Shown here in pieces: positions 53,061-60,509 of a stretch of DNA of 64,000 nucleotides. A program made the position numbers and the translations under genes. The notes beneath the pieces are model-generated. The model searched no databases, was not told where the DNA came from, and was given only the letters and a program-made list of their open reading frames with translations. The number at the start of each line of letters is the position of its first letter. Within the stretch, counting starts at the first letter, position 1. Source of the stretch: an uncultured Bacilli bacterium. Its GTDB lineage: Bacteria > Bacillota_I > Bacilli_A > RF39 > UBA660. Location: positions 1 to 64,000 of the forward strand of contig CANQQV010000004.1 of NCBI GenBank assembly GCA_947626095.1, given 5' to 3'.

Positions 53061-54260
53061 ATGAAGAAAATAATTTATTCTATAATCTTATTCTTTATTT
53101 TTATTACTCCTTTAAAAGCTAAAGAACTACCAGTCGATGTAACTGCTGATGCTGTTGTCTTAATGAATGCTCAAACTAAGCAAGTAGTTTATGAAAAAAA
53201 TCCTGATAAAAAAGAAATAATGGCTAGTTTAACTAAACTAATGACCGCCTATACAGCCATGAATCGTATTAAAAATTTAGATCAAAAAATTACTATTAAA
53301 CAAGCAGATATCTATAATTTATGGGGATATACAGTTTGTGGCTTAGAAGTAGGAGACAAAGTAACTTATCGTGATTTACTATATGGCGCCTTACTAAAAT
53401 CTGGCGCTGATGCTGCTTTAACTTTAGCTAACCACATTGGTGGTAATGAAGAAAACTTTGTTAAATTAATGAATGAAGATGCTGCCTCATTAGGTATGAT
53501 AAATACTCATTTTGCTGATTCTTATGGTGGTAAAGAAGAAAATATTTCGACTGCTCGTGAAATGGCTTTATTTTTAAAAATAGCCTTAAATAATAAAGAC
53601 TTTAAAAAAATCTTTGGTACTAGAACTTATCATATGACTAATGGTCTAGAAGTTATTAATTATACAAGTGCTATTGAAACCTTCCATGGCCTAGATACCA
53701 GTCTTCTAACTGGTAATAAATCTGGTTTTACTTTACCAGCTGGTTTATTACTAGCTTCAACTGCCAAAATAAATGGTATCGAATATATTTTAATTGTCTG
53801 TAAGTCTGAAGTTAATTCTTATTATAGTACAGCTATTGTCGAAACTCATAAAATATATGATTATGTTAGTACCCAAAAATTCATTGAAAAAACAATTATT
53901 CCTAAAGGGACAATATTAAAAACCATTAATGTTGAAGGTGGTACAACTAGTGAATATGCCGCCATAGCTGATGAAGATATCAAAGCCACCATCTTAGAAA
54001 CTGACCAAGATAAAATAACTTATGACTATAATTTAACTGATACTATTACAAATGAAAATAAAATAGGGGATAACCTCGGTTATATTGATGTCCTAGTTGA
54101 TGGTAACATCATTTATACTTATAATATTTATTTAACTGATAATATCTTCTATGAACACGAATCTCATACCATTATTTTAATTTTTGTTGGTTTAGCTCTT
54201 ATCATAATTATTCTCTTTAGTGTTAATATTTTAAATAAACCTAAGAAATCGAAAAAGTAA
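53061..54260 (+). CDS. D-alanyl-D-alanine carboxypeptidase, DacA type (second copy)
   Basis: 399 residues. Signal peptide (about 1-20, PLKAKE), ASLTKLM near 55-61, KSGADAAL near 115 and GNKSGFTLPAG near 216, where the KTG box reads KSG. Membrane helix near 368-388. The two copies differ enough to have separate roles; KSG could alter substrate choice. The two copies bracket uppP, mraY and the PBP. Confidence 0.88.
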   Translation: MKKIIYSIILFFIFITPLKAKELPVDVTADAVVLMNAQTKQVVYEKNPDKKEIMASLTKLMTAYTAMNRIKNLDQKITIKQADIYNLWGYTVCGLEVGDKVTYRDLLYGALLKSGADAALTLANHIGGNEENFVKLMNEDAASLGMINTHFADSYGGKEENISTAREMALFLKIALNNKDFKKIFGTRTYHMTNGLEVINYTSAIETFHGLDTSLLTGNKSGFTLPAGLLLASTAKINGIEYILIVCKSEVNSYYSTAIVETHKIYDYVSTQKFIEKTIIPKGTILKTINVEGGTTSEYAAIADEDIKATILETDQDKITYDYNLTDTITNENKIGDNLGYIDVLVDGNIIYTYNIYLTDNIFYEHESHTIILIFVGLALIIIILFSVNILNKPKKSKK

Positions 54261-54285
54261 TATTTTAAAAATATTATTTTTTTTA
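54259..54285 (+). terminator. AT-only terminator
   Basis: TAATATT / AATATTA stem followed by eight T. With no G or C in the stem it is weak. Confidence 0.45.
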
Positions 54286-54318
54286 TCGCCCATTAATATT
54301 ATTTAATAGGTGATTAAG

Positions 54319-55410
54319 ATGAAAATCGATAAAGTCTTATTATTTTCCACGATTCTTTTAATTCTATTTGGTATTATCATGGTCTATTCTTCTAGTAATG
54401 TTTGGGCTTTATATAAGTATAATGATGCTTTTAAGTATGCTAAAGCCCAATTCATCTTTTTTCTTATTGGTTTATTTCTTATTTATTTTATAATCAAAAT
54501 CAATCCTCATCTTTACGAAAAATACGCCAATAAAATCTTACTATTATGTTTTAATTTACTAGTTTTAGTCTTAATTCCAGGTATTGGTAAAGTAAGAAAT
54601 GGTTCTCGTAGTTGGTTTGGTCTAGGTCCTTTAGGTATTCAACCATCTGAATTTTCTAAACTTGGTTTAATAATCTATACTTCTAAATATCTAGCTCATA
54701 ATAATAAAGATATTAAAGATATCAAAAAAGGTTTATTGCCCTTATTTCTTATTATTTGTTTATTCTTTCTTTTAATTATGCTCGAACCCGACTTTGGTAC
54801 AGCGATGGTTATTATTTTAACTTTAATCGGCTTAATATATATATCAGGCCCTAAACTTGGTTTCTTTATTAAAATTGGTTTTATTGGTTTAATCGGTATT
54901 GTTATTCTAATCGCTATCGCCCCATATCGTTTACAAAGAATAATATCTTATTTAAATCCGTGGAGTGATCCTTTAGGAGCCGGTTTTCAAATAATTCAAA
55001 GCCTATATGCCATCGGCCCATCTAGTTTACTAGGTCAAGGCTTTGGCAATTCCATTCAAAAAAATTTCTATCTTCCTGAGCCTCAAACTGATTTTATCTT
55101 TAGTATTATTGCCGAAGAATTTGGTTTTCTTGGTGTCTTCTTTGTTATTAGTTTATTCTTTATTATTTTTTATCGCTCGATTAAAATTGCTTTAAATGAA
55201 AATGACTTATTTAAAAAGTACTTAGCTTTTGGTTTATCATTTGGTTTAATTCTTCAAGTTATCTTAAATATCTTAGTTGTTACTGGTACTATTCCCACAA
55301 CTGGTATTACGTGCGTCTTTCTATCATATGGTGGAAGTAGTTTACTCGTTAGTATGATTTCCATCGGTCTTATTTTAGCTATTAGTAATAAAGATTATAT
55401 GTTAAAATAA
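54319..55410 (+). CDS. SEDS protein FtsW/SpoVE/RodA (second copy)
   Basis: 363 residues from ATG 54319 (AGGTGAT upstream; an in-frame GTG at 54310 lies inside that site). NGSRSWFGLGPLGIQPSEFSK, LEPDFGTAMV (catalytic Asp), LPEPQTDFIFSIIAEEFG and FLSYGGSSL are the SEDS signatures. With ftsW at 32641 it gives division/elongation or vegetative/sporulation specialisation. maf follows after 22 bases in the same unit, as in many Bacilli where maf lies near mreB/rod genes. Confidence 0.9.
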   Translation: MKIDKVLLFSTILLILFGIIMVYSSSNVWALYKYNDAFKYAKAQFIFFLIGLFLIYFIIKINPHLYEKYANKILLLCFNLLVLVLIPGIGKVRNGSRSWFGLGPLGIQPSEFSKLGLIIYTSKYLAHNNKDIKDIKKGLLPLFLIICLFFLLIMLEPDFGTAMVIILTLIGLIYISGPKLGFFIKIGFIGLIGIVILIAIAPYRLQRIISYLNPWSDPLGAGFQIIQSLYAIGPSSLLGQGFGNSIQKNFYLPEPQTDFIFSIIAEEFGFLGVFFVISLFFIIFYRSIKIALNENDLFKKYLAFGLSFGLILQVILNILVVTGTIPTTGITCVFLSYGGSSLLVSMISIGLILAISNKDYMLK

Positions 55411-55432
55411 AAAAAGAAAAGGAGTTATAACT

Positions 55433-56011
55433 ATGAAATTAACTTTAGCCAGTACTTCGAAATATAAAAGAAATATCTTAGATCGTGTTATGTTAAAACA
55501 TGATAGTATTAAACCACTATGTGATGAAATATCTGATAAACAAGACCCATATGAATATTGTATGGATATCGCTAAACAAAAAATTTTAAGTATCGAAAAT
55601 GAAATAAAAGAAGGAATTATTATCGCTTTAGATTGTATCGTTTTAATTAATAATAAAGTATGTGAAAAACCAGCTTCTTTACAAGAAGCCAAAGAAAACC
55701 TAAAATTATGTTCTAATAATTCTTCTAAAGTAGTTACGGGAATTGCTATTAAAAATCAAGAAACCAACGAATTAGTTTTAGATTACCAAGAATCAACCGT
55801 CTACTTTAAAACTATCATTGATGAAGACATTGACTTTTATCTATCCCATGAAGAGGATATTTTAGAATCAGCTGGTTTTATAATTGAAAACGTTGCTTCT
55901 AATTTTATCGATCATATTGATGGCAGCTTCTATAACGTATTAGGTGTACCTGTTGAAAAAATATATACAATATTAAATAAAATGGATATCTATTTAAAAG
56001 ATCTTAATTAG
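55433..56011 (+). CDS. maf: Maf-type nucleoside triphosphate pyrophosphatase
   Basis: 192 residues with AAAAGGAG upstream. LTLASTSKYKRNIL (3-16) holds the SxSxxR phosphate grip, IIALDCIVLINN near 63 the VxxDT-like Asp, and ESAGFIIENVASNFIDHIDGSFYNVLGVPVEKI the C-terminal signature. The opening EExxPxxY region is degenerate. Maf enzymes split non-canonical or modified pyrimidine NTPs. Confidence 0.88.
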   Translation: MKLTLASTSKYKRNILDRVMLKHDSIKPLCDEISDKQDPYEYCMDIAKQKILSIENEIKEGIIIALDCIVLINNKVCEKPASLQEAKENLKLCSNNSSKVVTGIAIKNQETNELVLDYQESTVYFKTIIDEDIDFYLSHEEDILESAGFIIENVASNFIDHIDGSFYNVLGVPVEKIYTILNKMDIYLKDLN

Positions 56012-56036
56012 TTTTTTATAAAATGTTAAGAAGAAT

Positions 56037-56065
56037 TTGACATATTCCTTATATAGTACTATAAT
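56037..56065 (+). promoter_or_regulatory. Consensus promoter of the riboswitch transcript
   Basis: TTGACA (56037-56042), 17-bp spacer, TATAAT (56060-56065), a perfect match. Start near 56072, right at the aptamer. Confidence 0.85.
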
Positions 56066-56073
56066 CTAGCCTA

Positions 56074-56160
56074 CAGAAAAGGGAGTAGTTCTCGTATATA
56101 TACGATATAATTCGTCATATCGACATTGTCCGGATTATATTTAAAAGAACAAGACTTTTA
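56074..56160 (+). ncRNA. yybP-ykoY-type manganese riboswitch aptamer, short form
   Basis: AAAAGGGAGTAG (56077-56088) corresponds to AAAGGGGAGUAG of the class. CGTATATATACG folds as P2, then ATATAATTCGTCA (56104-56118 region) pairs through ATATAAT with ATTATAT (56133-56139), flanked by the conserved UCGUCA and CCGG and capped by GAC-ATT-GTC. CAAGACTTTT (56150-56159) matches CAAGACCUUU and closes P1 (AAAAG with CTTTT). The arm between P3 and this closing strand (P4 in the Lactococcus structure) is almost absent. The class senses Mn2+. Assigned by eye from memory of the Lactococcus sequence. Confidence 0.7.
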
Positions 56161-56184
56161 TGATAAGTAAAAGTCTTGTTTTTA
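56148..56184 (+). terminator. Riboswitch expression-platform terminator
   Basis: AACAAGACTTTTA / TAAAAGTCTTGTT, 13-bp stem, 7-base loop, then T-run. Its left arm contains the closing strand of aptamer P1, so ligand binding should prevent it and switch the gene on. Confidence 0.85.
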
Positions 56185-56252
56185 ATTGCCAAAACTTCTT
56201 TCTTATCATTTAAGTCGTAACTTTTCTGCAAATAGAAAAGGAAGTGTTTTAA

Positions 56253-56846
56253 ATGAAAGAAAAAGTAATCTTAAAAAGTACTCATCCAGAAGAATATGGG
56301 GATTTAGTTATTGAATGTCGTGTAATCCCTAATGAAGAAATCGGTGCTTATCTAGCTACAATAAGTGACGATAAAAAACAAGTAGCATATAAGAAAGGAA
56401 AAGTTAGTGCTCGTTATGGTACTCCAGGTGAAGTAGTTCATACTGTTTTAAAAACAATAGTTGATGGCCGTGAATATATTTTAAGTGAAGAAACAGCTCC
56501 AGTTGCTGCAAGACCAGATGAAGATGGTACATTAATTCCAGATGTTGTTGTTAAAAATATTTCAAGCACATCAAATGAAGAATATGTTGTTAAAGCAAGT
56601 AAATTTGTTAAAATGTATTATCAAGACGGTGAAGAATATGTTCCTGAATGTGAACCTCGTTTATTAACGGAAGTACCTGAAGACGTAATTATCATCACTT
56701 CATGGGGTGCTAAAGCAATTTGTTTAAAAGGTAGTTTTATTGTTACTTATAATGCTGAAGCCAATGATTACAACACTCTTGAACAAGGTGCTTATAAGTC
56801 TACTTATGTCAAAGTAGAAGACAGCCCTAAAATTACTTTATCTTAA
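56253..56846 (+). CDS. Unknown cytosolic protein under Mn2+ riboswitch control
   Basis: 197 residues with AAAAGGAAGTG upstream; CTTTTCT/AGAAAAG (56221-56240) may fold beside the RBS. No signal or membrane segment. EEYGDLVIECRVIPNEEIGAYLA opens a beta-rich domain, KGKVSARYGTPGEVVHTV sits in the middle and the C-terminal TSWGAKAICLKGSFIVTYN resembles PGDYG-type small proteins, a weak likeness. It is not MntP, TerC or a P-type ATPase, the usual products of this riboswitch class. A Mn-dependent or Mn-protecting function is only inferred. Confidence 0.6.
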   Translation: MKEKVILKSTHPEEYGDLVIECRVIPNEEIGAYLATISDDKKQVAYKKGKVSARYGTPGEVVHTVLKTIVDGREYILSEETAPVAARPDEDGTLIPDVVVKNISSTSNEEYVVKASKFVKMYYQDGEEYVPECEPRLLTEVPEDVIIITSWGAKAICLKGSFIVTYNAEANDYNTLEQGAYKSTYVKVEDSPKITLS

Positions 56847-56854
56847 AATAACTT

Positions 56855-56882
56855 AATCAGGTTTAAACCTGATTTTATTTTT
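56855..56882 (+). terminator. Terminator of riboswitch-controlled gene
   Basis: AATCAGGTTT / AAACCTGATT perfect palindrome followed by TTATTTTT. Confidence 0.8.
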
Positions 56883-56904
56883 ATTATTTTACTCTCTAAA
56901 AAAT

Positions 56905-56933
56905 TTGACAACAAAACTATTAAAGAATATAAT
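56905..56933 (+). promoter_or_regulatory. Consensus promoter of secreted-protein gene
   Basis: TTGACA (56905-56910), 17-bp spacer, TATAAT (56928-56933), perfect match; GGAGGG RBS before the gene. Confidence 0.85.
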
Positions 56934-56958
56934 CTAAGCTATAAACGGAGGGTTTATA

Positions 56959-57993
56959 ATGGGAATTAAAGAATTAAAAGAAAAAGCATCTGCAAAAACA
57001 TTCTTAACTGGTGCCGCTAAGGTTGCAACTACTACAACTTTAATTGCTGCATTACTAGTTGGTGCTCCAACAGTTGCTCATGCTGATGTTCCTGCTAGCG
57101 ATATTATCGCTGATGCCGAAACATGGGAAAACAGAAGTGAAATTAAAGCTCAAGATGGAACTGATGTTAGAAATTATTTCGAAGGTTATAATCGTTATGG
57201 CGAATCATATGTAACTGAAGAAGAAATTAGAAAGGCTATTGAATTATCAAATGCATTAAACGCTTATTATTTATCTCCACTATATTATACAAATACTACT
57301 AAAAATGAAGTATTATCATTAGATATAGATGGTATATATAACTATTATCAAGATCGTGTTAATCATAATCGTAGTAGTGAATTCCTTGACAATAATCTAG
57401 AAAATAAACCAGCTATTGATGCTTATACTTTATTTGCTTGTGGTACCTTATCTAGAAATCTTAAAAATGAACTAGCTTCTAATGTTTATAGCATTATAAG
57501 TAGTGAATATGGTAGTGCTGTAACATATCCTACAATAATTGTTAATAGTAATGAAGCATATGCTATTTTTACAATTAATGGTACTATTCAAAAAGTTAAT
57601 TTATATGGTGACTTAATTGATAGTATTAAAGCTAATTGTTCGTCTTTAGATTATAGATACAATACTGGTATAAATAATCTATCTGGCTATAGTGATAATT
57701 ATGAGAATTCTTTTGCTTATAATGGTGTTGATCGCTATACTAGTGAATCAGTATGGTTATCATTTCCTGATGATGAACGTAAAACAGATCTTACTACAGC
57801 CTTAAATCTAAGTGCTATTATGGTTAATTCTGACAATTATGATTTCACAATGGATGCTTATAACAGTGCTACATCTTTATCACAATATGAAAAAGATGAA
57901 CTAAGAAAAATGGGCTATAGTAGAGATGCTTTAAGATATGCAACTGAAAGAAATGCTTATCTAAACGCTGTTCCTACACTTCAATATAAATAA
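56959..57993 (+). CDS. Secreted protein of unknown function, highly expressed by signals
   Basis: 344 residues. A Lys-rich start (KELKEKASAKTF) and hydrophobic core (about 20-37) end in VAHA, with cleavage likely before DVPAS. The mature part is helical, rich in Asn, Tyr and Ser, with two Cys (FACGTL, ANCSSL) that may pair. No anchor at the C terminus. Perfect promoter and strong RBS suggest abundance. Family not recognised. Confidence 0.7.
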   Translation: MGIKELKEKASAKTFLTGAAKVATTTTLIAALLVGAPTVAHADVPASDIIADAETWENRSEIKAQDGTDVRNYFEGYNRYGESYVTEEEIRKAIELSNALNAYYLSPLYYTNTTKNEVLSLDIDGIYNYYQDRVNHNRSSEFLDNNLENKPAIDAYTLFACGTLSRNLKNELASNVYSIISSEYGSAVTYPTIIVNSNEAYAIFTINGTIQKVNLYGDLIDSIKANCSSLDYRYNTGINNLSGYSDNYENSFAYNGVDRYTSESVWLSFPDDERKTDLTTALNLSAIMVNSDNYDFTMDAYNSATSLSQYEKDELRKMGYSRDALRYATERNAYLNAVPTLQYK

Positions 57994-58022
57994 TTGAATT
58001 ACTAGTATATTTATTGTATTAT
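57994..58022 (+). promoter_or_regulatory. Promoter of the pyrH leader
   Basis: TTGAAT (57994-57999), 17-bp spacer, TATTAT (58017-58022), 5/6 at the -10. Confidence 0.6.
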
Positions 58023-58044
58023 ATTGAATAAGGAAGTGATGATT

Positions 58045-58113
58045 ATGTTAAAAACTAATTATTTAATATCTTCATCTCTACTTATATTTAAGACTTATTA
58101 TCTTTCGTGGTAA
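58045..58113 (+). CDS. 22-codon leader peptide before pyrH
   Basis: ATG 58045 follows AAGGAAGTGAT at good spacing. The peptide begins MLKTNYLISSS and ends KTYYLSW; its stop TAA (58111-58113) is the first part of the right arm of the terminator hairpin before pyrH. A ribosome finishing this ORF would cover the hairpin, which is the design of attenuation leaders such as pyrBI. Chance overlap of a short ORF with a plain terminator remains possible. Confidence 0.5.
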   Translation: MLKTNYLISSSLLIFKTYYLSW

Positions 58114-58126
58114 TAAGTCTTTTTTT
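58090..58126 (+). terminator. Attenuator-like terminator before pyrH
   Basis: AAGACTTATTA / TAATAAGTCTT, 11-bp stem, 10-base loop, then seven T, ending about 12 bases before the pyrH start with GGAGG between. Confidence 0.75.
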
Positions 58127-58137
58127 GGAGGAAAAAA

Positions 58138-58848
58138 ATGAAATATGAAAGAATATTATTAAAACTAAGTGGTGAGTCTTTAGCTGGTTCTAAAGGAACA
58201 GGCATTGACTTTGAAAGAGTATTAGATATCTGTCGTGAAATAAAAGAAATAGTCACTTTAGGGGTTGAAGTTGGTATCGTTGTCGGTGGTGGCAACTTCT
58301 GGCGTGGTCGTAGTAACCAGCAAATGGATCGCTGTACTTCTGATTATATTGGTATGTTAGGTACTACTATGAATGCTCTAGCAATTGGTGATGCTTTTAA
58401 ACAATTAAATGTTCCCGTAAGAGTTCAAACTGGTGTTGAAATGCGTCAAATAGCTGAATACTATATTAAAGATCGTGCTTTAAAACATCTAAGTAATAAT
58501 CGTGTTGTTGTCTTCGGTTGTGGAACTGGTTCACCATTCTTTAGTACCGATACAGCTGCCGCCTTACGTGCTGCCGAAATAAATGCTAATGCCTTACTAA
58601 AAGCTACTAATGTTGATGCTATTTATGATAAAGATCCTAAAAAGTATTCTGATGCTAAAAAGATTAACGAAATAACCTATCTTGAAGTCTTAAATCAAAA
58701 GCTAAATGTCATGGATACTACAGCCACATCATTATGTATGGATAATGACATCCCAATAATCGTTTTTGATATTAATAAAAAAGGCAATTTAAATAAAGTT
58801 GTTAATGGCGAAAAAATCGGTACTGTTGTAACTAATAAAGAGAAGTAA
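58138..58848 (+). CDS. pyrH: UMP kinase PyrH
   Basis: 236 residues, full length, with TTGGAGG upstream. [12 protein letters not shown] (6-17), [11 protein letters not shown] near 48-58, [13 protein letters not shown] near 69, [21 protein letters not shown] near 124 and [11 protein letters not shown] near 158 are the amino-acid-kinase motifs. It makes UDP. tsf and frr, the usual neighbours, are absent, and it lies behind its own leader. Confidence 0.95.
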   Translation: MKYERILLKLSGESLAGSKGTGIDFERVLDICREIKEIVTLGVEVGIVVGGGNFWRGRSNQQMDRCTSDYIGMLGTTMNALAIGDAFKQLNVPVRVQTGVEMRQIAEYYIKDRALKHLSNNRVVVFGCGTGSPFFSTDTAAALRAAEINANALLKATNVDAIYDKDPKKYSDAKKINEITYLEVLNQKLNVMDTTATSLCMDNDIPIIVFDINKKGNLNKVVNGEKIGTVVTNKEK

Positions 58849-58861
58849 TACTTCTTTTTTA
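58841..58861 (+). terminator. pyrH terminator
   Basis: AGAAGT / ACTTCT stem with 3-base loop over the stop codon, then T-run. Confidence 0.65.
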
Positions 58862-58870
58862 TTTTAAATA

Positions 58871-58879
58871 TGATAAAAT
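58871..58879 (+). promoter_or_regulatory. Extended -10 promoter
   Basis: TGATAAAAT ten bases after the pyrH terminator. Confidence 0.45.
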
Positions 58880-58900
58880 AGTGTAAGTAGGGTGATAAGT

Positions 58901-60451
58901 ATGCTTAGATTAGACAATATAAAAGTATATCGTGATATCGAAGATAATGAACTAGTAAGAAGAACATTACTTAAAAATTGGATTGAACTAGAAGATGTCT
59001 TAAGTGCTAATATTGTTCGCAAATCTATTGATGCACGTGATAAAAAGAATGTCCATTATACTTACGCTATTGACTTTGAGGTTAAAGACGAAACTAAATA
59101 TCCTAAATTTAAACATATTGACTACCCCGAAGAAGAACCAATTGTTAAAAGACGAAAATCTAATTATAAACCAATTATCGTTGGTTCCGGTCCCGCCGGT
59201 TTATTCTGTGCTTTAACCTTAGTTGATAATGGCTACGAACCAATTATCATTGAACAAGGTTCTAAAGTAGATGAACGAATGAAATATGTTAATGAATATC
59301 GTGAAACTGGTAAAATAAACGAACTATGTAACGTCCAATTTGGTGAAGGTGGCGCAGGTACTTTTTCCGATGGTAAATTAACTACCGGTATTAGTTCACC
59401 ATATATTAAAAAAGTTCTAAATTATTTCTATAAATTTGGTGCTCCCAAAGAAATTTTATATTCTAATAAACCCCATATTGGTACTGATAATTTAGTTGAA
59501 ATATTAAAAAATATTCGTTCATATATTGAATCTAAAGGTGGTAAATACTACTTTAACAATAAATTAACTAATATTCAAAAAGGGGAAAATCTAATTAAAG
59601 TTATCTGTAATAAAAATGAGTTTATTACTGATACCTTAGTTTTAGCTATAGGTCATAGCGCTCGCGATACCTATAAAATGTTATTAGAAAATAAATTAAA
59701 TATTGAAAGAAAAAACTTCTCTGTTGGTGTTCGTATTGAACATAAACAAGATTTTATCAATGAAGCTCAATATGGCACAATAACTGAGCTTCAATTACCA
59801 CCAGCTGAATATAAATTTGTTTATCACGGACCAAAACGCAGTTGCTATACATTCTGTATGTGCCCAGGAGGCGAAGTTATTGCTTCTGCTTCTACTAACG
59901 AATCAATTGTCACAAACGGTATGTCTACATATAAAAGAGATAAAGAAAATGCTAATAGTGCTTTACTAGTTAATGTTTTGACTACTGATTTCAAAGGTAA
60001 TGACCCATTAGCTGGTATGTACTTCCAAGAAGAGCTAGAACATAAAGCTTATATTTTAGGTGGAGCTAATAACAACGCCCCAGTTCAAAGAGTTGAAGAC
60101 TTTTTAAACAATGTACCTAGTACAAAAATAGGTGATGTTATTCCGTCATATAAACCAGGATATACTTTATGTAATTTAAATGATATATTACCTGAATTTA
60201 TCTCTAGTACTTTAAAAGAAGGCATCTTATCATTTGATAAAAAATTAAAAGGTTTTGCTAATCCTGATGCTATTTTAACTGGCGTTGAAACAAGATCATC
60301 ATCCCCAGTTACAATCGTTAGAAACGAAGATTTAATGTCCAATATTGAAGGTATATATCCATGTGGTGAAGGAGCAGGATACGCTGGTGGTATTACATCC
60401 GCCGCTGTTGATGGTATTAAAGTGGCTATAAAAATTATTGAAAAAGCCTAA
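58901..60451 (+). CDS. FAD-dependent oxidoreductase (NAD(FAD)-utilising dehydrogenase family)
   Basis: 516 residues from ATG 58901 (GGGTGATAA upstream). An N-terminal RNA-binding-like domain of about 85 residues precedes the FAD fold: PIIVGSGPAGLFCALTL near 92-108 is the Rossmann motif, NVQFGEGGAGTFSDGKL near 143 and the C-terminal GIYPCGEGAGYAGGITSAAVDG close the FAD site. This COG2509-type architecture is widespread in Firmicutes; substrate unknown. Confidence 0.88.
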   Translation: MLRLDNIKVYRDIEDNELVRRTLLKNWIELEDVLSANIVRKSIDARDKKNVHYTYAIDFEVKDETKYPKFKHIDYPEEEPIVKRRKSNYKPIIVGSGPAGLFCALTLVDNGYEPIIIEQGSKVDERMKYVNEYRETGKINELCNVQFGEGGAGTFSDGKLTTGISSPYIKKVLNYFYKFGAPKEILYSNKPHIGTDNLVEILKNIRSYIESKGGKYYFNNKLTNIQKGENLIKVICNKNEFITDTLVLAIGHSARDTYKMLLENKLNIERKNFSVGVRIEHKQDFINEAQYGTITELQLPPAEYKFVYHGPKRSCYTFCMCPGGEVIASASTNESIVTNGMSTYKRDKENANSALLVNVLTTDFKGNDPLAGMYFQEELEHKAYILGGANNNAPVQRVEDFLNNVPSTKIGDVIPSYKPGYTLCNLNDILPEFISSTLKEGILSFDKKLKGFANPDAILTGVETRSSSPVTIVRNEDLMSNIEGIYPCGEGAGYAGGITSAAVDGIKVAIKIIEKA

Positions 60452-60456
60452 AAAAT

Positions 60457-60485
60457 TTGCCAAATATTAGAATTTAAGCTAAAAT
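60457..60485 (+). promoter_or_regulatory. Promoter of the AMP-forming synthetase gene
   Basis: TTGCCA (60457-60462), 17-bp spacer, TAAAAT (60480-60485). Confidence 0.65.
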
Positions 60486-60509
60486 AAAAAACAACTTAGG
60501 GGGCTTACT

